Positions 1 through 9,477 of a DNA stretch of 64,000 bases are shown here, piece by piece (positions within the stretch are counted from its first letter, which is position 1; each line of letters opens with the position of its first letter). A program made the position numbers and the translations under genes. Below the pieces are notes generated by a model, which did no database searches, was not told where the DNA came from, and saw only the letters and a list, made by a program, of their open reading frames with translations. Location of the stretch: contig NZ_JANUHB010000003.1 in assembly GCF_024756255.1 (NCBI RefSeq), positions 62,001 through 126,000 of the forward strand. Reading direction: 5' to 3'. Origin of the DNA: Massilia agilis (lineage in GTDB: Bacteria > Pseudomonadota > Gammaproteobacteria > Burkholderiales > Burkholderiaceae_D).

Positions 1-1
1 G

Positions 2-1566
<1,565 letters not shown>

Positions 1567-1594
1567 GTCGGCATCTTCACACTGAAGGACAACC

Positions 1595-2017
1595 ATGGCA
1601 AACACTATCCACGTTGACGTCGTCTCGGCCGAAGACTCGATCTTCTCGGGCGAGGCCGAATTCGTCGCGTTGCCGGGTGAAGCGGGCGAGCTGGGTATCT
1701 ACCCGAAGCACACCCCGCTGATCACGCGCGTCAAGCCGGGTGCCGTACGTATCCAGGTGGCCGGCCGTAGCGACGAGGAGTTCGTCTTCGTCGCCGGTGG
1801 CATCCTCGAAGTGCAGCCGAACCGCGTAACGGTTCTGGCCGACACCGCGATCCGCGGCCACGACCTTGACGAAGCAAAAGCACAGGAAGCCAAGAAACGG
1901 GCCGAAGAGCTGATGCAGAACAAGGACGCAGCGATCGACTACGCGAAAGCCCAGGCCGAACTGGCCGCGGCAATCGCGCAACTGGCAGCGATCCAGAAGC
2001 TGCGCGCCAAGCGCTAA
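1595..2017 (+). CDS. atpC: ATP synthase F1 subunit epsilon
   Basis: 140 residues, normal for bacterial epsilon. The N-terminal beta-sandwich begins [20 protein letters not shown] and contains [14 protein letters not shown] and [22 protein letters not shown]. The C-terminal helical hairpin (about residues 88-140) is rich in Ala, Glu, Lys and Gln. The subunit couples rotor to catalytic core and can inhibit ATP hydrolysis. It starts 28 bp after atpD with AAGGAC as ribosome site and is the last gene of the operon, followed by a strong terminator. Confidence 0.98.
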   Translation: MANTIHVDVVSAEDSIFSGEAEFVALPGEAGELGIYPKHTPLITRVKPGAVRIQVAGRSDEEFVFVAGGILEVQPNRVTVLADTAIRGHDLDEAKAQEAKKRAEELMQNKDAAIDYAKAQAELAAAIAQLAAIQKLRAKR

Positions 2018-2037
2018 GCTTCACGCAGCACACAAGA

Positions 2038-2062
2038 GGGCAGCTTCGGCTGCCCTTTTTTT
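2038..2062 (+). terminator. Rho-independent terminator of the atp operon
   Basis: GGGCAGC (2038-2044), a TTCG tetraloop and GCTGCCC (2049-2055) form a perfect 7-bp stem followed by seven T residues. It sits 20 bp after the atpC stop codon. Confidence 0.95.
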
Positions 2063-2090
2063 ATATGTACGTTCCGTAGGAGACAGGAAG

Positions 2091-3173
2091 ATGAGAAGAA
2101 CAAAAGCAGCAATCTTTGCCGCCGCGGCCTTGCTGGCCAGCGCCGCCTGGGCCGCCTCGCCCATCGAGCAACTGAACGAGCGCTTCGCCAAGCTCGCCCT
2201 GCCTGGCAGCGTGTCGATCGCGGCCATCAGCCAGGAGGCGCGCGGGGGCCTCACGTTTTCCGTGTCGGCCACCGGCAATGAAGGCCTGCAGCCGGACGCC
2301 ACCTTCCGTGTGGCCAGCAATACCAAGACCTTCGTGGCCGCCACCGTGCTGCGCCTGTGGGAAGACGGCAAGGTCAAGCTCGACGCCAGCATCCGCGACT
2401 ATGTGGACCCGGCCTACCTTGCTGCGCTGGACAAGGACGGCTACGACACCGCGCACATCACCGTGCGCCATCTGCTGACCCACACGGGCGGCATCGCCGA
2501 CCACACGCATAGCAAGCAATTCGAGCAGCTGCTGGCGACCCATCCGGAAACCGCGTGGACCCGCGACAGTACGATGGATGCGCTGGTGCGCTGGACCGAC
2601 CCGGTGGGCAAGCCCGGCGAAAAGTTCTACTACTCTGACGACGGCTACTGCCTGCTGGGCAACATCATCGAGCGCCTGACCGGCAAGCCGCTCGCGCGCG
2701 CGGTCCACGAGATCCTCGGCTACGAAAAGCTCGGCTTGAAGAGCACGTACTGGGAGACGCAGGAACCGGCGGCGCCGCAGGCCGGTCCGCGCGCGCACCA
2801 GCTGTTCGACGACGGCCGCGACACCTACGGCTGGAATCCGTCGCTGGACATGTACGGTGGCGGCGGCATCGTGGCCGACCCGCGCGACCTGGCCTGGTTC
2901 CTCTACGCGCTGTTCGACGGCAAGGTGTTCAAGCATCCGGAGACCCTGCAGCTGATGCTGTCGAAAGAGGGGATTCCGGCCGACAGCCCGTACCGCATGG
3001 GCATTTTCGAGTACGAGGCCAATGGCGTGAAGGCCTACTGGCACAGCGGCTTCTGGGGCACGGCGGCGTTCTACGTACCAAGCCAGCACCGCGCCTACGC
3101 CTTTGCCGTCACCCGCCGCAATGCGTACAAGCCGGCATTCGAGCAGATGAAAGCCTATATCAGCGACAACTGA
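2091..3173 (+). CDS. Secreted serine hydrolase, class C beta-lactamase/penicillin-binding fold
   Basis: 360 residues with a clear Sec signal peptide (about residues 1-22, ending AAWAA). The three family motifs are present: SNTK (S76-x-x-K79) with the nucleophile and general base, YSD at 181-183 in the position of Tyr-x-Asn, and HSG at 318-320. The family (Pfam Beta-lactamase) includes AmpC, D-aminopeptidases, DD-carboxypeptidases and esterases, so substrate cannot be assigned. Asp instead of Asn in the second motif argues against a typical AmpC enzyme. Start chosen for AGGAGA/AGGAAG just upstream. Transcribed alone, just after the atp terminator. Confidence 0.85.
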   Translation: MRRTKAAIFAAAALLASAAWAASPIEQLNERFAKLALPGSVSIAAISQEARGGLTFSVSATGNEGLQPDATFRVASNTKTFVAATVLRLWEDGKVKLDASIRDYVDPAYLAALDKDGYDTAHITVRHLLTHTGGIADHTHSKQFEQLLATHPETAWTRDSTMDALVRWTDPVGKPGEKFYYSDDGYCLLGNIIERLTGKPLARAVHEILGYEKLGLKSTYWETQEPAAPQAGPRAHQLFDDGRDTYGWNPSLDMYGGGGIVADPRDLAWFLYALFDGKVFKHPETLQLMLSKEGIPADSPYRMGIFEYEANGVKAYWHSGFWGTAAFYVPSQHRAYAFAVTRRNAYKPAFEQMKAYISDN

Positions 3174-3193
3174 GTGGCGCGAGCTCTGCAGCA

Positions 3194-3320
3194 CGCAGGG
3201 TGGGCAGCTTTGCTGCCCACGCGTTCAGCAATGCCGATGCAGGCCGGGCTCCGGGCCAGGACGACATCGGTGGCCGACCGGCGTGCGCTGAACGCGTGGG
3301 CGGAATCCGCCCACCCTACC
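3194..3320. repeat. Dispersed palindromic repeat, family A (GGGTGGGC type)
   Basis: Two hairpins face each other. The left half carries GTGGGCAGC-ttt-GCTGCCCAC followed by GCGTTCAG. The right half starts CTGAACGCG and ends TCCGCCCACCCTACC. The outer arms GGGTGGGC and GCCCACCC are complementary, so the whole element can also fold on itself. The same pattern occurs at 7839, 10175, 11272 and, as a half, at 54411. It fills the gap between the serine hydrolase and the next gene. Confidence 0.85.
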
Positions 3321-3416
3321 GGTATGCGCCCTTCAGTTGACCGCGCATAAAGTACAAGCGCCGCTGATGCGCTTTACTGTTGCATCTGAGCATTCTTCTT
3401 TCGAAAGGGGAACCGT

Positions 3417-3923
3417 ATGCAAACCGCGCTTGCCGGCCAGTTTCTGATCTTGAGTGCGCACGACCGCCTGTTGCAGGCCCACAGCACCGGCGTCATGCAT
3501 GCCGTCACCGAACTGGCCAAGGCCGGGGACGAGGAGCGCTGGAACGTGCACGTCTGGGCCGACGGCCGGTTGTCGCTGCAGAATGAGAAGTCCAGGCTGT
3601 GGTTGTCGGCCGAGCCGAGCGGGCGGGCGATCTGCAATCGCCAGGAGGCGGCCGAATGGGAGAAGTGGACCCTGCACGCGGCCGGCGACCTGTTCCACAT
3701 TGGCCTGAAGAGCACGCACGGTAAATGGCTGTGCGCCCAGCCGCCCGGCCAGGAAACCCGCTACGGCGGCGAAGTGGTGGCGGACCGCGACAGCTGCGCC
3801 GAGTGGGAGCGCTTCTCGATCCTGCCGTCGCAGCACGGCCAGGTGCACGACCCGATCTGGTGGGAAGCGGTCGGCAACGCGGTGGGCGGGGCCACCGCGC
3901 TCAAGCCGATCGTGGTTGAATAA
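3417..3923 (+). CDS. Fascin/ricin-like beta-trefoil protein, function unknown
   Basis: 168 residues with no signal peptide or membrane segment. Two internal copies of a beta-trefoil-style unit are visible: LWLSAEPSGRAICNR...EWEKWTL (about residues 61-83) and KWLCAQPPGQETR...EWERFSI (about 102-140). Each has the W-x-W/L core and E-W-E-[KR]-[WF] strand typical of fascin-like domains, and the N-terminal FLILSAHDRLLQAHS looks like a third. Such domains bind sugars or proteins. The ATG at 3417 follows GAAAGGGGA. It stands between repeat elements, so there is no operon context. Fold assignment is by motif only. Confidence 0.7.
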   Translation: MQTALAGQFLILSAHDRLLQAHSTGVMHAVTELAKAGDEERWNVHVWADGRLSLQNEKSRLWLSAEPSGRAICNRQEAAEWEKWTLHAAGDLFHIGLKSTHGKWLCAQPPGQETRYGGEVVADRDSCAEWERFSILPSQHGQVHDPIWWEAVGNAVGGATALKPIVVE

Positions 3924-3942
3924 GAAACCGCTGAATGTATTC

Positions 3943-4078
3943 ACGTCGTCCCCGCGCAGGCGGGGACCCATACTGAGCATCCAGCCACCTGGCCATTGGC
4001 AAGGCCAACTCGGCGCGCTCTCAGCATGGGTTCCCGCCTGCGCGGGAACGACGTTTGCGATTCAACACTTAACGCAGA
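3943..4078. repeat. REP-type element, family B, full copy
   Basis: The left arm GTCGTCCCCGCGCAGGCGGGGACCCAT and the right arm ATGGGTTCCCGCCTGCGCGGGAACGACG are each palindromic and are inverted relative to each other. The right side ends in a tail ATTCAACACTTAACGCAG that is repeated word for word at 41488-41505. The element lies between convergent genes. Confidence 0.85.
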
Positions 4079-4090
4079 CCGCACCATACC

Positions 4091-4201
4091 GTCGTCCCGG
4101 CGAAAGCCGGGACCCATACGGAGCGCGCGTTACCGCAAACTTGAACCATGGCCGCGTGGGCGCATCTTCAGCATGGGTCCCGGCTTGCGCCGGGACGACG
4201 G
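4091..4201. repeat. REP-type element, family B, second copy
   Basis: GTCGTCCCGGCGAAAGCCGGGACCCAT on the left and GGGTCCCGGCTTGCGCCGGGACGACG on the right, in inverted orientation, directly adjoining the previous copy. The right arm ends about 10 bp from the stop codon of the dipeptidase gene on the other strand. Confidence 0.85.
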
Positions 4202-4211
4202 TCGCTGAAAG

Positions 4212-5462
4212 CTACCGCGCAGCTGCCAGGTCGACGGTCGCCAGGCTCGGCTGGCGCTCCTTCTGCAGGCGCGCCGCCACCTGCTCGGCCTTGGCAAAAG
4301 CGCGGATCAGGTTGCCGCCGGCCAGTTTCGCCAGGTCCGCATCGCTCCAACCGCGCTTGATCAGCTCGGCGAACAGCACCGGATAGGTCGAGACATCCTT
4401 GAGCCCTTCCGGATCGTTGCCGCCGCAGTAATCGGCGCCGATGCCCACATGGTCCTTGCCGGCGATGCGGGCGATGTGTTCGATGTGGTCGGCAACGTCC
4501 TTCACCGTCACGCGCGGCAGCGGCCCGGCCTCCTTCAGGTAGGCCTCGTAGATGGCCTTCTTGTCGGCGGGGCTGGCGCCTTTCGGGGTGCGCTTTTTCA
4601 GCTCGTCGCTCCACGCCAGCGCCTGCTTGTTCAGGAATTCGGGCACGTAGTACACCATCACCACGCCGCCATTGGCCGGCATGCGTTTGAGCACCTCGTC
4701 CGGCACATTGCGCTCGATCGGCGCCAGCGCCCGCGCGCCCGTGTGCGAGAAGATCACCGGCGCCTCGCTCACGTCCAGCGTCTGCTGCATCACGCCGGTG
4801 CTCACGTGCGCCAGGTCCACCAGCATGCCGAGCCGGTTCATCTCGCGCACCACTTCCTTGCCGAAGGGCGTCAGCCCGCCGTGCCGGTGCTCGTCCGCTG
4901 CCGCGTCGGCCCAGTCGAGCGTGACGTTGTGGGTCAGCGTCATGTAGCGCACGCCCATGTCGTAGTACGCGCGCAGCGCGCCCAGGCTGTTTTCGATGAC
5001 GTGGCCGCCCTCCATGCCCAGGAAGCTGGCTACCTTGCCGGCGCGCTTGGCTTTCATGATGTCCGCGCTCGTCGTGGCCAGCATGAAGCTGTCCGGGTAG
5101 CGCGCGATCATCCGCTTGGTCAGCTCAATCTGTTCCAGCTGGGTGCGCGCCCAGCCGCTCTTGAGCGCACCGTCCACGTACACGCTCCAGAACTGCGCCG
5201 ACACCCCGCCCGCCTTCAGGCGCGCGATGTCGGTCTCGCCGTCGGTGTGCTGGCGCAGGTCGTAGCCCGCCACGTCGCCGTGGTACTTGGGATGCTCGCG
5301 GATGATGTACGGCAGGTCGTTGTGGCCGTCCACCAGCGGCACGCGCGCCAGCAGCGCTTTGGCGTGCTGCAGCGCCTGCTCGTCGGAGGGCGTGGCCGGC
5401 GCGGCCGTGCATGACGCGGAAATGAACAGTCCTGCCAACAGCATCGGGATAGGGCGGATCAT
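4212..5462 (-). CDS. Membrane dipeptidase, peptidase family M19
   Basis: 416 residues from the preferred start. The M19 metal-binding motif VDGHNDLP lies near the N-terminus, followed by conserved blocks LGMEGGH, LTHNVTLDWAD, MLVDLAHVS, PVIFSHTGARAL and DHVGIGADYCGG. M19 enzymes are zinc dipeptidases that cleave dipeptides, often with a D-amino acid at the C-terminal side. The frame opens 10 codons earlier, but ATG at 5462 is preceded by AAAGG at 7 bases and begins an export signal MIRPIPMLLAGLFISASC; the Cys could be lipidated but the lipobox is weak. It lies 30 bp downstream of the amidase gene, so the two probably form an operon degrading peptidoglycan fragments. Confidence 0.93.
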   Translation of the reverse strand: MIRPIPMLLAGLFISASCTAAPATPSDEQALQHAKALLARVPLVDGHNDLPYIIREHPKYHGDVAGYDLRQHTDGETDIARLKAGGVSAQFWSVYVDGALKSGWARTQLEQIELTKRMIARYPDSFMLATTSADIMKAKRAGKVASFLGMEGGHVIENSLGALRAYYDMGVRYMTLTHNVTLDWADAAADEHRHGGLTPFGKEVVREMNRLGMLVDLAHVSTGVMQQTLDVSEAPVIFSHTGARALAPIERNVPDEVLKRMPANGGVVMVYYVPEFLNKQALAWSDELKKRTPKGASPADKKAIYEAYLKEAGPLPRVTVKDVADHIEHIARIAGKDHVGIGADYCGGNDPEGLKDVSTYPVLFAELIKRGWSDADLAKLAGGNLIRAFAKAEQVAARLQKERQPSLATVDLAAAR

Positions 5463-5492
5463 GTAAACCTTTCGAAGAGTGGAAGTGGGCAC

Positions 5493-6101
5493 TTACTGCG
5501 CGGCCAGCCGCTGCGCCACGCGGTGCCGGAAATAGCCTTCCTGCACATAGCGGTACAGGTTCTTGCCCGGGCAGACGGTCTGGGCGGAATAGTCGCGGTG
5601 GCTGGCGATGCGGTCGAGCGGCACGTGGTACTTGGCGGCCAGCATGGCCATCAGGTCGACCACGGCGTCGAGCTGCTTCTGGTTCGGCTCCACTTCCTCG
5701 AAATTGCCCACCACCTCGATCAGCGCATGGCCCATCGGGTCATACTCGGTATTGGTGTCGCCGGCGTACTGGATGTCGCGGCCGGCGTAGATCTTGCCGT
5801 CCAGGTCGATGATGTAGTGGTAGGGAATGTCGAGCCAGTGCTTGGTGCTGCGCGACCACGCCTGCAGGTTGCGCAGGTACTGGACCGGGTCCTTGCCCTC
5901 GGGGAAGGGCTCGCCCTGGTGGTGCAGGGTGATGTAGCTGACGGCCTGCTTGCGCGCGAGGGCGGGATCGGCAGGCGTGCCGCCCCACGCAGGCACGGCA
6001 ACAATGCTGCGCTCGACGTCCGCCAGGGCAGGGGCGGCGCCGGCGGCGCTGGAAAACAGCAGGCACAGCGCGGCAGCGGCGATGGTTTTCTTGACTGGCA
6101 T
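5493..6101 (-). CDS. Secreted N-acetylmuramoyl-L-alanine amidase (amidase_2/PGRP type)
   Basis: 202 residues with a signal peptide (about 1-23, VKKTIAAAALCLLFSSAAGA). The zinc ligands expected for the AmpD/PGRP fold are visible: His in ITLHHQG, His in ASHRDY and Cys in TVCPG. IPYHYIIDLDGKIYAGRD and ALIEVVGNFE are conserved core segments. The family cleaves the amide bond between MurNAc and the stem peptide. Because it is exported it acts in the periplasm rather than in cytosolic recycling. The dipeptidase gene follows in the same direction. Confidence 0.92.
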   Translation of the reverse strand: MPVKKTIAAAALCLLFSSAAGAAPALADVERSIVAVPAWGGTPADPALARKQAVSYITLHHQGEPFPEGKDPVQYLRNLQAWSRSTKHWLDIPYHYIIDLDGKIYAGRDIQYAGDTNTEYDPMGHALIEVVGNFEEVEPNQKQLDAVVDLMAMLAAKYHVPLDRIASHRDYSAQTVCPGKNLYRYVQEGYFRHRVAQRLAAQ

Positions 6102-6206
6102 GGGGACAGCTCGGTAAAAGAATCAGGGAGCATCTTTTCACATTTCTACTGAGCATGGCAAATCGGCAAAGCCTGCGCCAGCGCGCGATGCAAACCTGCT
6201 AAGCTA

Positions 6207-6659
6207 ATGGCCGATACCATTGATCGCCAACGTCACATGAAAACCATTCCGCAGATCCTCAAGGAAAGCAGCACCATCGCCGTCGTCGGCCTGTCCAACA
6301 ACCCGGAAAAGGCCAGCCACGAGGTTGCGCAGTACCTGCAGCAGCACGGTTACCGCATCGTGCCGGTCAACCCGGTGTATGCCGGGCAGCAGATCCTGGG
6401 CGAAACGGTGTATGCGAGCTTGCAGGAAGCGGCCGACGCCCTGGCGCCGCTTGGCCAGCGCATCGACATCGTCGACTGCTTCCGCAAGTCGGAAGACATT
6501 CCGCCGCTGGCCAAGGATGCGATCGCGGTGCGCGCCGGCTGCCTGTGGATGCAGCTGGGGATCGAGAACCAGTCGGCGGCCGACCTGGCGCGCGCGGCGG
6601 GGCTGGACGTGGTGATGAACCGTTGCATGAAGATCGAGCATCGGGCGCTGGGCGCCTGA
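6207..6659 (+). CDS. CoA-binding domain protein (YccU-like)
   Basis: 150 residues consisting of one Rossmann-type CoA-binding domain. STIAVVGLSNNPEKASHEVAQYLQ is the nucleotide loop, then YRIVPVNPVYAGQQILGETVYASL, IDIVDCFRKSEDIPPLA and CLWMQLGIEN. The family is small, cytosolic and of unclear cellular role. A second ATG at 6237 (MKTIPQIL) is equally plausible because neither has a good ribosome site. The glutathione peroxidase gene follows 22 bp downstream, so co-transcription is likely. Confidence 0.9.
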   Translation: MADTIDRQRHMKTIPQILKESSTIAVVGLSNNPEKASHEVAQYLQQHGYRIVPVNPVYAGQQILGETVYASLQEAADALAPLGQRIDIVDCFRKSEDIPPLAKDAIAVRAGCLWMQLGIENQSAADLARAAGLDVVMNRCMKIEHRALGA

Positions 6660-6681
6660 GCATAACAACAAGGGGACGGAC

Positions 6682-7278
6682 ATGAACAAGCTGGTTTCGC
6701 GGTTGGTGTTATCTGGTGCTGCAAGCGTTTTTTGGGTTCCCGCTTTCGCCGGGACGACGGCAGAGGCGCCGGTGGCTGCAACGGCGCCGTCGGCCAGCTG
6801 CCCGGCGGTGCTGCACCACACCTTCAACCGCCTGCAGGACGACGCGCCGCAGGACCTGTGCCAGTACGCGGGCAAGGTGGTGCTGGTGGTGAACACGGCC
6901 AGCTACTGCGGTTTCACCAAGCAGTACAAGGGACTGGAAGAGCTGTACGCCAAGTACGCGCCGCGCGGGCTGGTCGTGCTCGGCTTCCCGTCGAACGACT
7001 TCGGCCAGCAGGAGCCGGGCAACTCCAAGGAAATCGCGGACTTCTGCTACAACACCTACGGCGTCAAGTTCCCGATGTTCGCCAAGAGCTCGGTCACCGG
7101 CGGCCAGGCCAATCCGCTGCACACGGAACTGACCAAAATCACCGGTCAGGCGCCGAAGTGGAACTTCACCAAATACCTGATCGACCGCCAGGGCAAGACC
7201 ATCGAATACTTCCCCAGCAAGATCGCGCCGGAAGACAAGGAATTCGTCAGCAAGATCGAGCAGGCGCTGGCCATGTGA
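6682..7278 (+). CDS. Glutathione peroxidase family protein with exported N-terminus
   Basis: 198 residues. The catalytic Cys76 is in NTASYCGFT, Gln110 in FGQQEPG and Trp160-Asn161 in KWNFTKYL, which together make the peroxidase site. This is a Cys enzyme, not a selenoprotein. Residues 1-30 act as a leader, but residues 18-26 read WVPAFAGTT, which is the translation of a REP element (bases 6733-6759). The start has GGGGA 6 bases upstream. The protein probably reduces peroxides in the envelope using thioredoxin-like donors. It is probably co-transcribed with the CoA-binding protein gene. Confidence 0.92.
   Translation: MNKLVSRLVLSGAASVFWVPAFAGTTAEAPVAATAPSASCPAVLHHTFNRLQDDAPQDLCQYAGKVVLVVNTASYCGFTKQYKGLEELYAKYAPRGLVVLGFPSNDFGQQEPGNSKEIADFCYNTYGVKFPMFAKSSVTGGQANPLHTELTKITGQAPKWNFTKYLIDRQGKTIEYFPSKIAPEDKEFVSKIEQALAM
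6734..6760. repeat. REP fragment embedded in the glutathione peroxidase leader
   Basis: GGGTTCCCGCTTTCGCCGGG followed by ACGACGG matches the right arm of the family B elements at 4091-4201 and 41401-41507. It is read in frame as part of the leader peptide of the surrounding gene. Confidence 0.85.
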
Positions 7279-7373
7279 ATACATCTCGGCAGGGCGGGTG
7301 TGCGGCACTTATAATTACCGAACAATAAGATTCGGTCATGCATTGACGACCGCCACCTGTCCGGAGACACCAC

Positions 7374-7817
7374 ATGATCATTGTCCGACCAGCGCAACTG
7401 GCCGACGTGCCAGCCGTTGCGCCCCTGTTCGACGCCTATCGCCAGTTCTACGGCAAACCCGCCGACGCCGGCCTGGCCGAGCGTTTCATCAGCGAGCGGC
7501 TCGCCAAGGGGGAGTCGGCCGTTTTCGTGGCCGAGAAGGACCGGCAGGCGGTCGGCTTCGTCCAGCTGTACCCGTCGTTTTCGTCGGTGTCCGCCGGCCG
7601 CGTCTATGTGCTCAACGACTTGTTTGTCGCGCCCGAGGCACGCCGGGGCAACGTCGCGCGCGCGCTCATGCATGCGGCGGCCGAGTACGCCCGTGGCAAG
7701 GGCGCCCTGCGCCTGTCGCTGTCCACCGGCATCAACAACGAAAAAGCCCAGGCACTCTACGAGTCCGAAGGCTGGGTGCGTGACGAGCAGTACTACCATT
7801 ACTCGCTCACGCTCTGA
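7374..7817 (+). CDS. GNAT family N-acetyltransferase
   Basis: 147 residues. It begins MIIVRPAQLADVPAVAPLFDAY, typical for a GNAT N-terminus. The acetyl-CoA pyrophosphate loop is in FVAPEARRGNVARALM, and INNEKAQALYESEGW is motif B. The substrate cannot be read from the sequence. GGAGA precedes the start. A TATAAT at 7310-7315 could be its -10 box, though no convincing -35 is seen. It is followed by a family A repeat and a convergent gene. Confidence 0.9.
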   Translation: MIIVRPAQLADVPAVAPLFDAYRQFYGKPADAGLAERFISERLAKGESAVFVAEKDRQAVGFVQLYPSFSSVSAGRVYVLNDLFVAPEARRGNVARALMHAAAEYARGKGALRLSLSTGINNEKAQALYESEGWVRDEQYYHYSLTL

Positions 7818-7838
7818 GTTCGGGCGTGGCTTGAATCC

Positions 7839-7915
7839 GTAGGGTGGGCTCTCGAGCCCACGCGGTCTTCACGCGCCCACGTGCGTGCCGCGTGGGCACA
7901 AGTGCCCACCCTACG
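7839..7915. repeat. Dispersed palindromic repeat, family A
   Basis: GTAGGGTGGGCTCTCGAGCC followed by CACGCGG on the left and CCGCGTGGGCACAAGTGCCC followed by ACCCTACG on the right. Each half is a hairpin, and the outer GTAGGGTGGGC and GCCCACCCTAC arms are complementary. It lies between convergent genes and ends 9 bp from the stop codon of the minus-strand gene. Confidence 0.85.
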
Positions 7916-7923
7916 ACCAGGCG

Positions 7924-9291
7924 TTAGCGCGACAGCGCGTCCTCGGCCTTGCGCTGCAGGACGTTTTTGAACACGTCGAAGGCGCTGTTCTTGATCGCCT
8001 CTACCGCCGACGAAGCGGCCGGCTTGTCCTGCTGTTGTTGCTGCTCTCGTTGCGGCTGTGCCAGTGCCTGCCGTGGCGCCGGGGCCTTGTCCTCGTCGTC
8101 CGCGTGGCCGGCCATCGCCGCCCCCATCATCGAGCCCATGCCCGGGGTCAAGGAGGCGACCGACTTGCGGCGTACCTTGACGTCCCATTGCGGTTCCCAG
8201 TCGATCCTGGGATCTTTCGGCCGCGGCGGATAGGCCATGTTCAGCTCGTCGCCGTAAGCGATCACGCGCGACATCGCCATCGCGCTGACCGCTTCCTTCG
8301 GCGCCGCGCATTCGCTGGTGCTGGCCGGCAGGATCACCTTTTCCTTCTGCCACTTGGCGATCGAGCTGTCCGGCTGGTAGTTCACCAGGCCCATGCCCAT
8401 GTCCGGCAGCTCGCTCGAGGTCCAGTACACCATCTCCATGTCGCCGTTGCCGGCGGCGGCGCTGTCGCGCATGCCCATCGCCTGCACGAACCAGCCGGTG
8501 GCCTGCTGCATCGGCTTCCACTTGAACAGCACCCCCCTGGCGTCGTCGCTGCGGGTCGCTTCCACGGCTGGCATCAGGTCGTGCGCGGCGTCGATGTTGA
8601 ACTTGAAGCCATCGACCACGCCCTCGCCCGCGAACGCGTGCTCGCCGGCCACGCTCGCGCCGTCCGGCAGCATGCGGTCGTCCTTCTTGTTCGGCCACAC
8701 AGGGCGGCCTGGCGCCGGTTCCGGCACGCGGAACATGGCGTTGCGGTTCTGGAAGAACTGGTTCATCTGCTTCGGATCCATCTTGGCGAAATCGATCACC
8801 AGCGGCTGGCCCTTGCGTACCTCGGTGCCGCAGCCCCAGTACAGATACATCTTCCCTTTCGGCATTTGGAACTCGCCGGGACCTTCGCTCGCCATGTGCG
8901 ATTCCGCCACCACCTTGGTCGGCTCCGGCGCCAGCAGGTTCAGCGTCGGGGCCAGCTTGCTGCCAGCCGGCACGTTCTGGGTCGCGGTCTTCAGGTCCTT
9001 GTTGTTGCGGGTCACCAGGGTTACGTCCATCCAGCGTCCCTGCGACTGGCCCTGGGTCTGGCCGAAGCTGTTGCCGCGATCGCTCGATTTGCCGCCGCCG
9101 CCAAACAGGCCGCCGAGCATGCCGCCGATGCCACCGGTGGGCGCCATCGGCGCGCCGCCATTGAAGGTGGCCAGGTCGATGTAGGCCTGGCTGACAGGCG
9201 GCTTCACTTTCTGGACGATCTCCGCGGCAGACGCGGAGGTCAGCGCGAACAGGCCGGTGACGGCGATGGCGAGCGGTTTGAGCGAGGGCAC
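7924..9291 (-). CDS. Exported protein of unknown function, Gly- and Gln-rich segments
   Basis: 455 residues from a GTG start at 9291, chosen because AAGGAG lies 5 bases upstream and a signal peptide starts there (PSLKPLAIAVTGLFALTSASA). The open frame runs further upstream but that part does not look coding. After the leader come a Gly-rich stretch (GGMLGGLFGGGG) and a central folded region with YLYWGCGTEVRKGQPL, HDLMPAVEATRSDDARGVLF and TGWFVQAMGMRD. A low-complexity Gln/Pro tail with QREQQQQQ follows, ending in SAFDVFKNVLQRKAEDALSR. I do not recognise a family. It is divergent from ompW. Confidence 0.8.
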   Translation of the reverse strand: MPSLKPLAIAVTGLFALTSASAAEIVQKVKPPVSQAYIDLATFNGGAPMAPTGGIGGMLGGLFGGGGKSSDRGNSFGQTQGQSQGRWMDVTLVTRNNKDLKTATQNVPAGSKLAPTLNLLAPEPTKVVAESHMASEGPGEFQMPKGKMYLYWGCGTEVRKGQPLVIDFAKMDPKQMNQFFQNRNAMFRVPEPAPGRPVWPNKKDDRMLPDGASVAGEHAFAGEGVVDGFKFNIDAAHDLMPAVEATRSDDARGVLFKWKPMQQATGWFVQAMGMRDSAAAGNGDMEMVYWTSSELPDMGMGLVNYQPDSSIAKWQKEKVILPASTSECAAPKEAVSAMAMSRVIAYGDELNMAYPPRPKDPRIDWEPQWDVKVRRKSVASLTPGMGSMMGAAMAGHADDEDKAPAPRQALAQPQREQQQQQDKPAASSAVEAIKNSAFDVFKNVLQRKAEDALSR

Positions 9292-9396
9292 GGTGACTCC
9301 TTGGTGGTGGGTCGGTTTCAAATCGGAAATTCTAGCCCGCGTTGTTCCCGCCAAATTCGCAGTGGCGCCGATTCCCCCCGGCTGGGGGTGAGAATT

Positions 9397-9410
9397 TTGA
9401 TGCACATCAA
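9397..9410. promoter_or_regulatory. FNR/Anr-type binding site upstream of ompW
   Basis: TTGAT-GCAC-ATCAA is a perfect match to the FNR/Anr/Dnr palindrome TTGAT-N4-ATCAA. Its centre is 74 bp from the ompW start codon. A weak -10 (CAATAT, 9430-9435) would put transcription start near 9443, leaving the site close to -40, the usual position for class II activation. Confidence 0.75.
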
Positions 9411-9477
9411 CGATTTTATTGCGTCGCATCAATATCCTTCATCTCATTCATACAACGACATAAAAGAGGTAAGTGAA

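Noticed and set aside
7885..9477. Upstream extension of the ompW reading frame
   Set aside because: It is antisense to the exported unknown protein. The real ompW begins at 9478 with a ribosome site and signal peptide.
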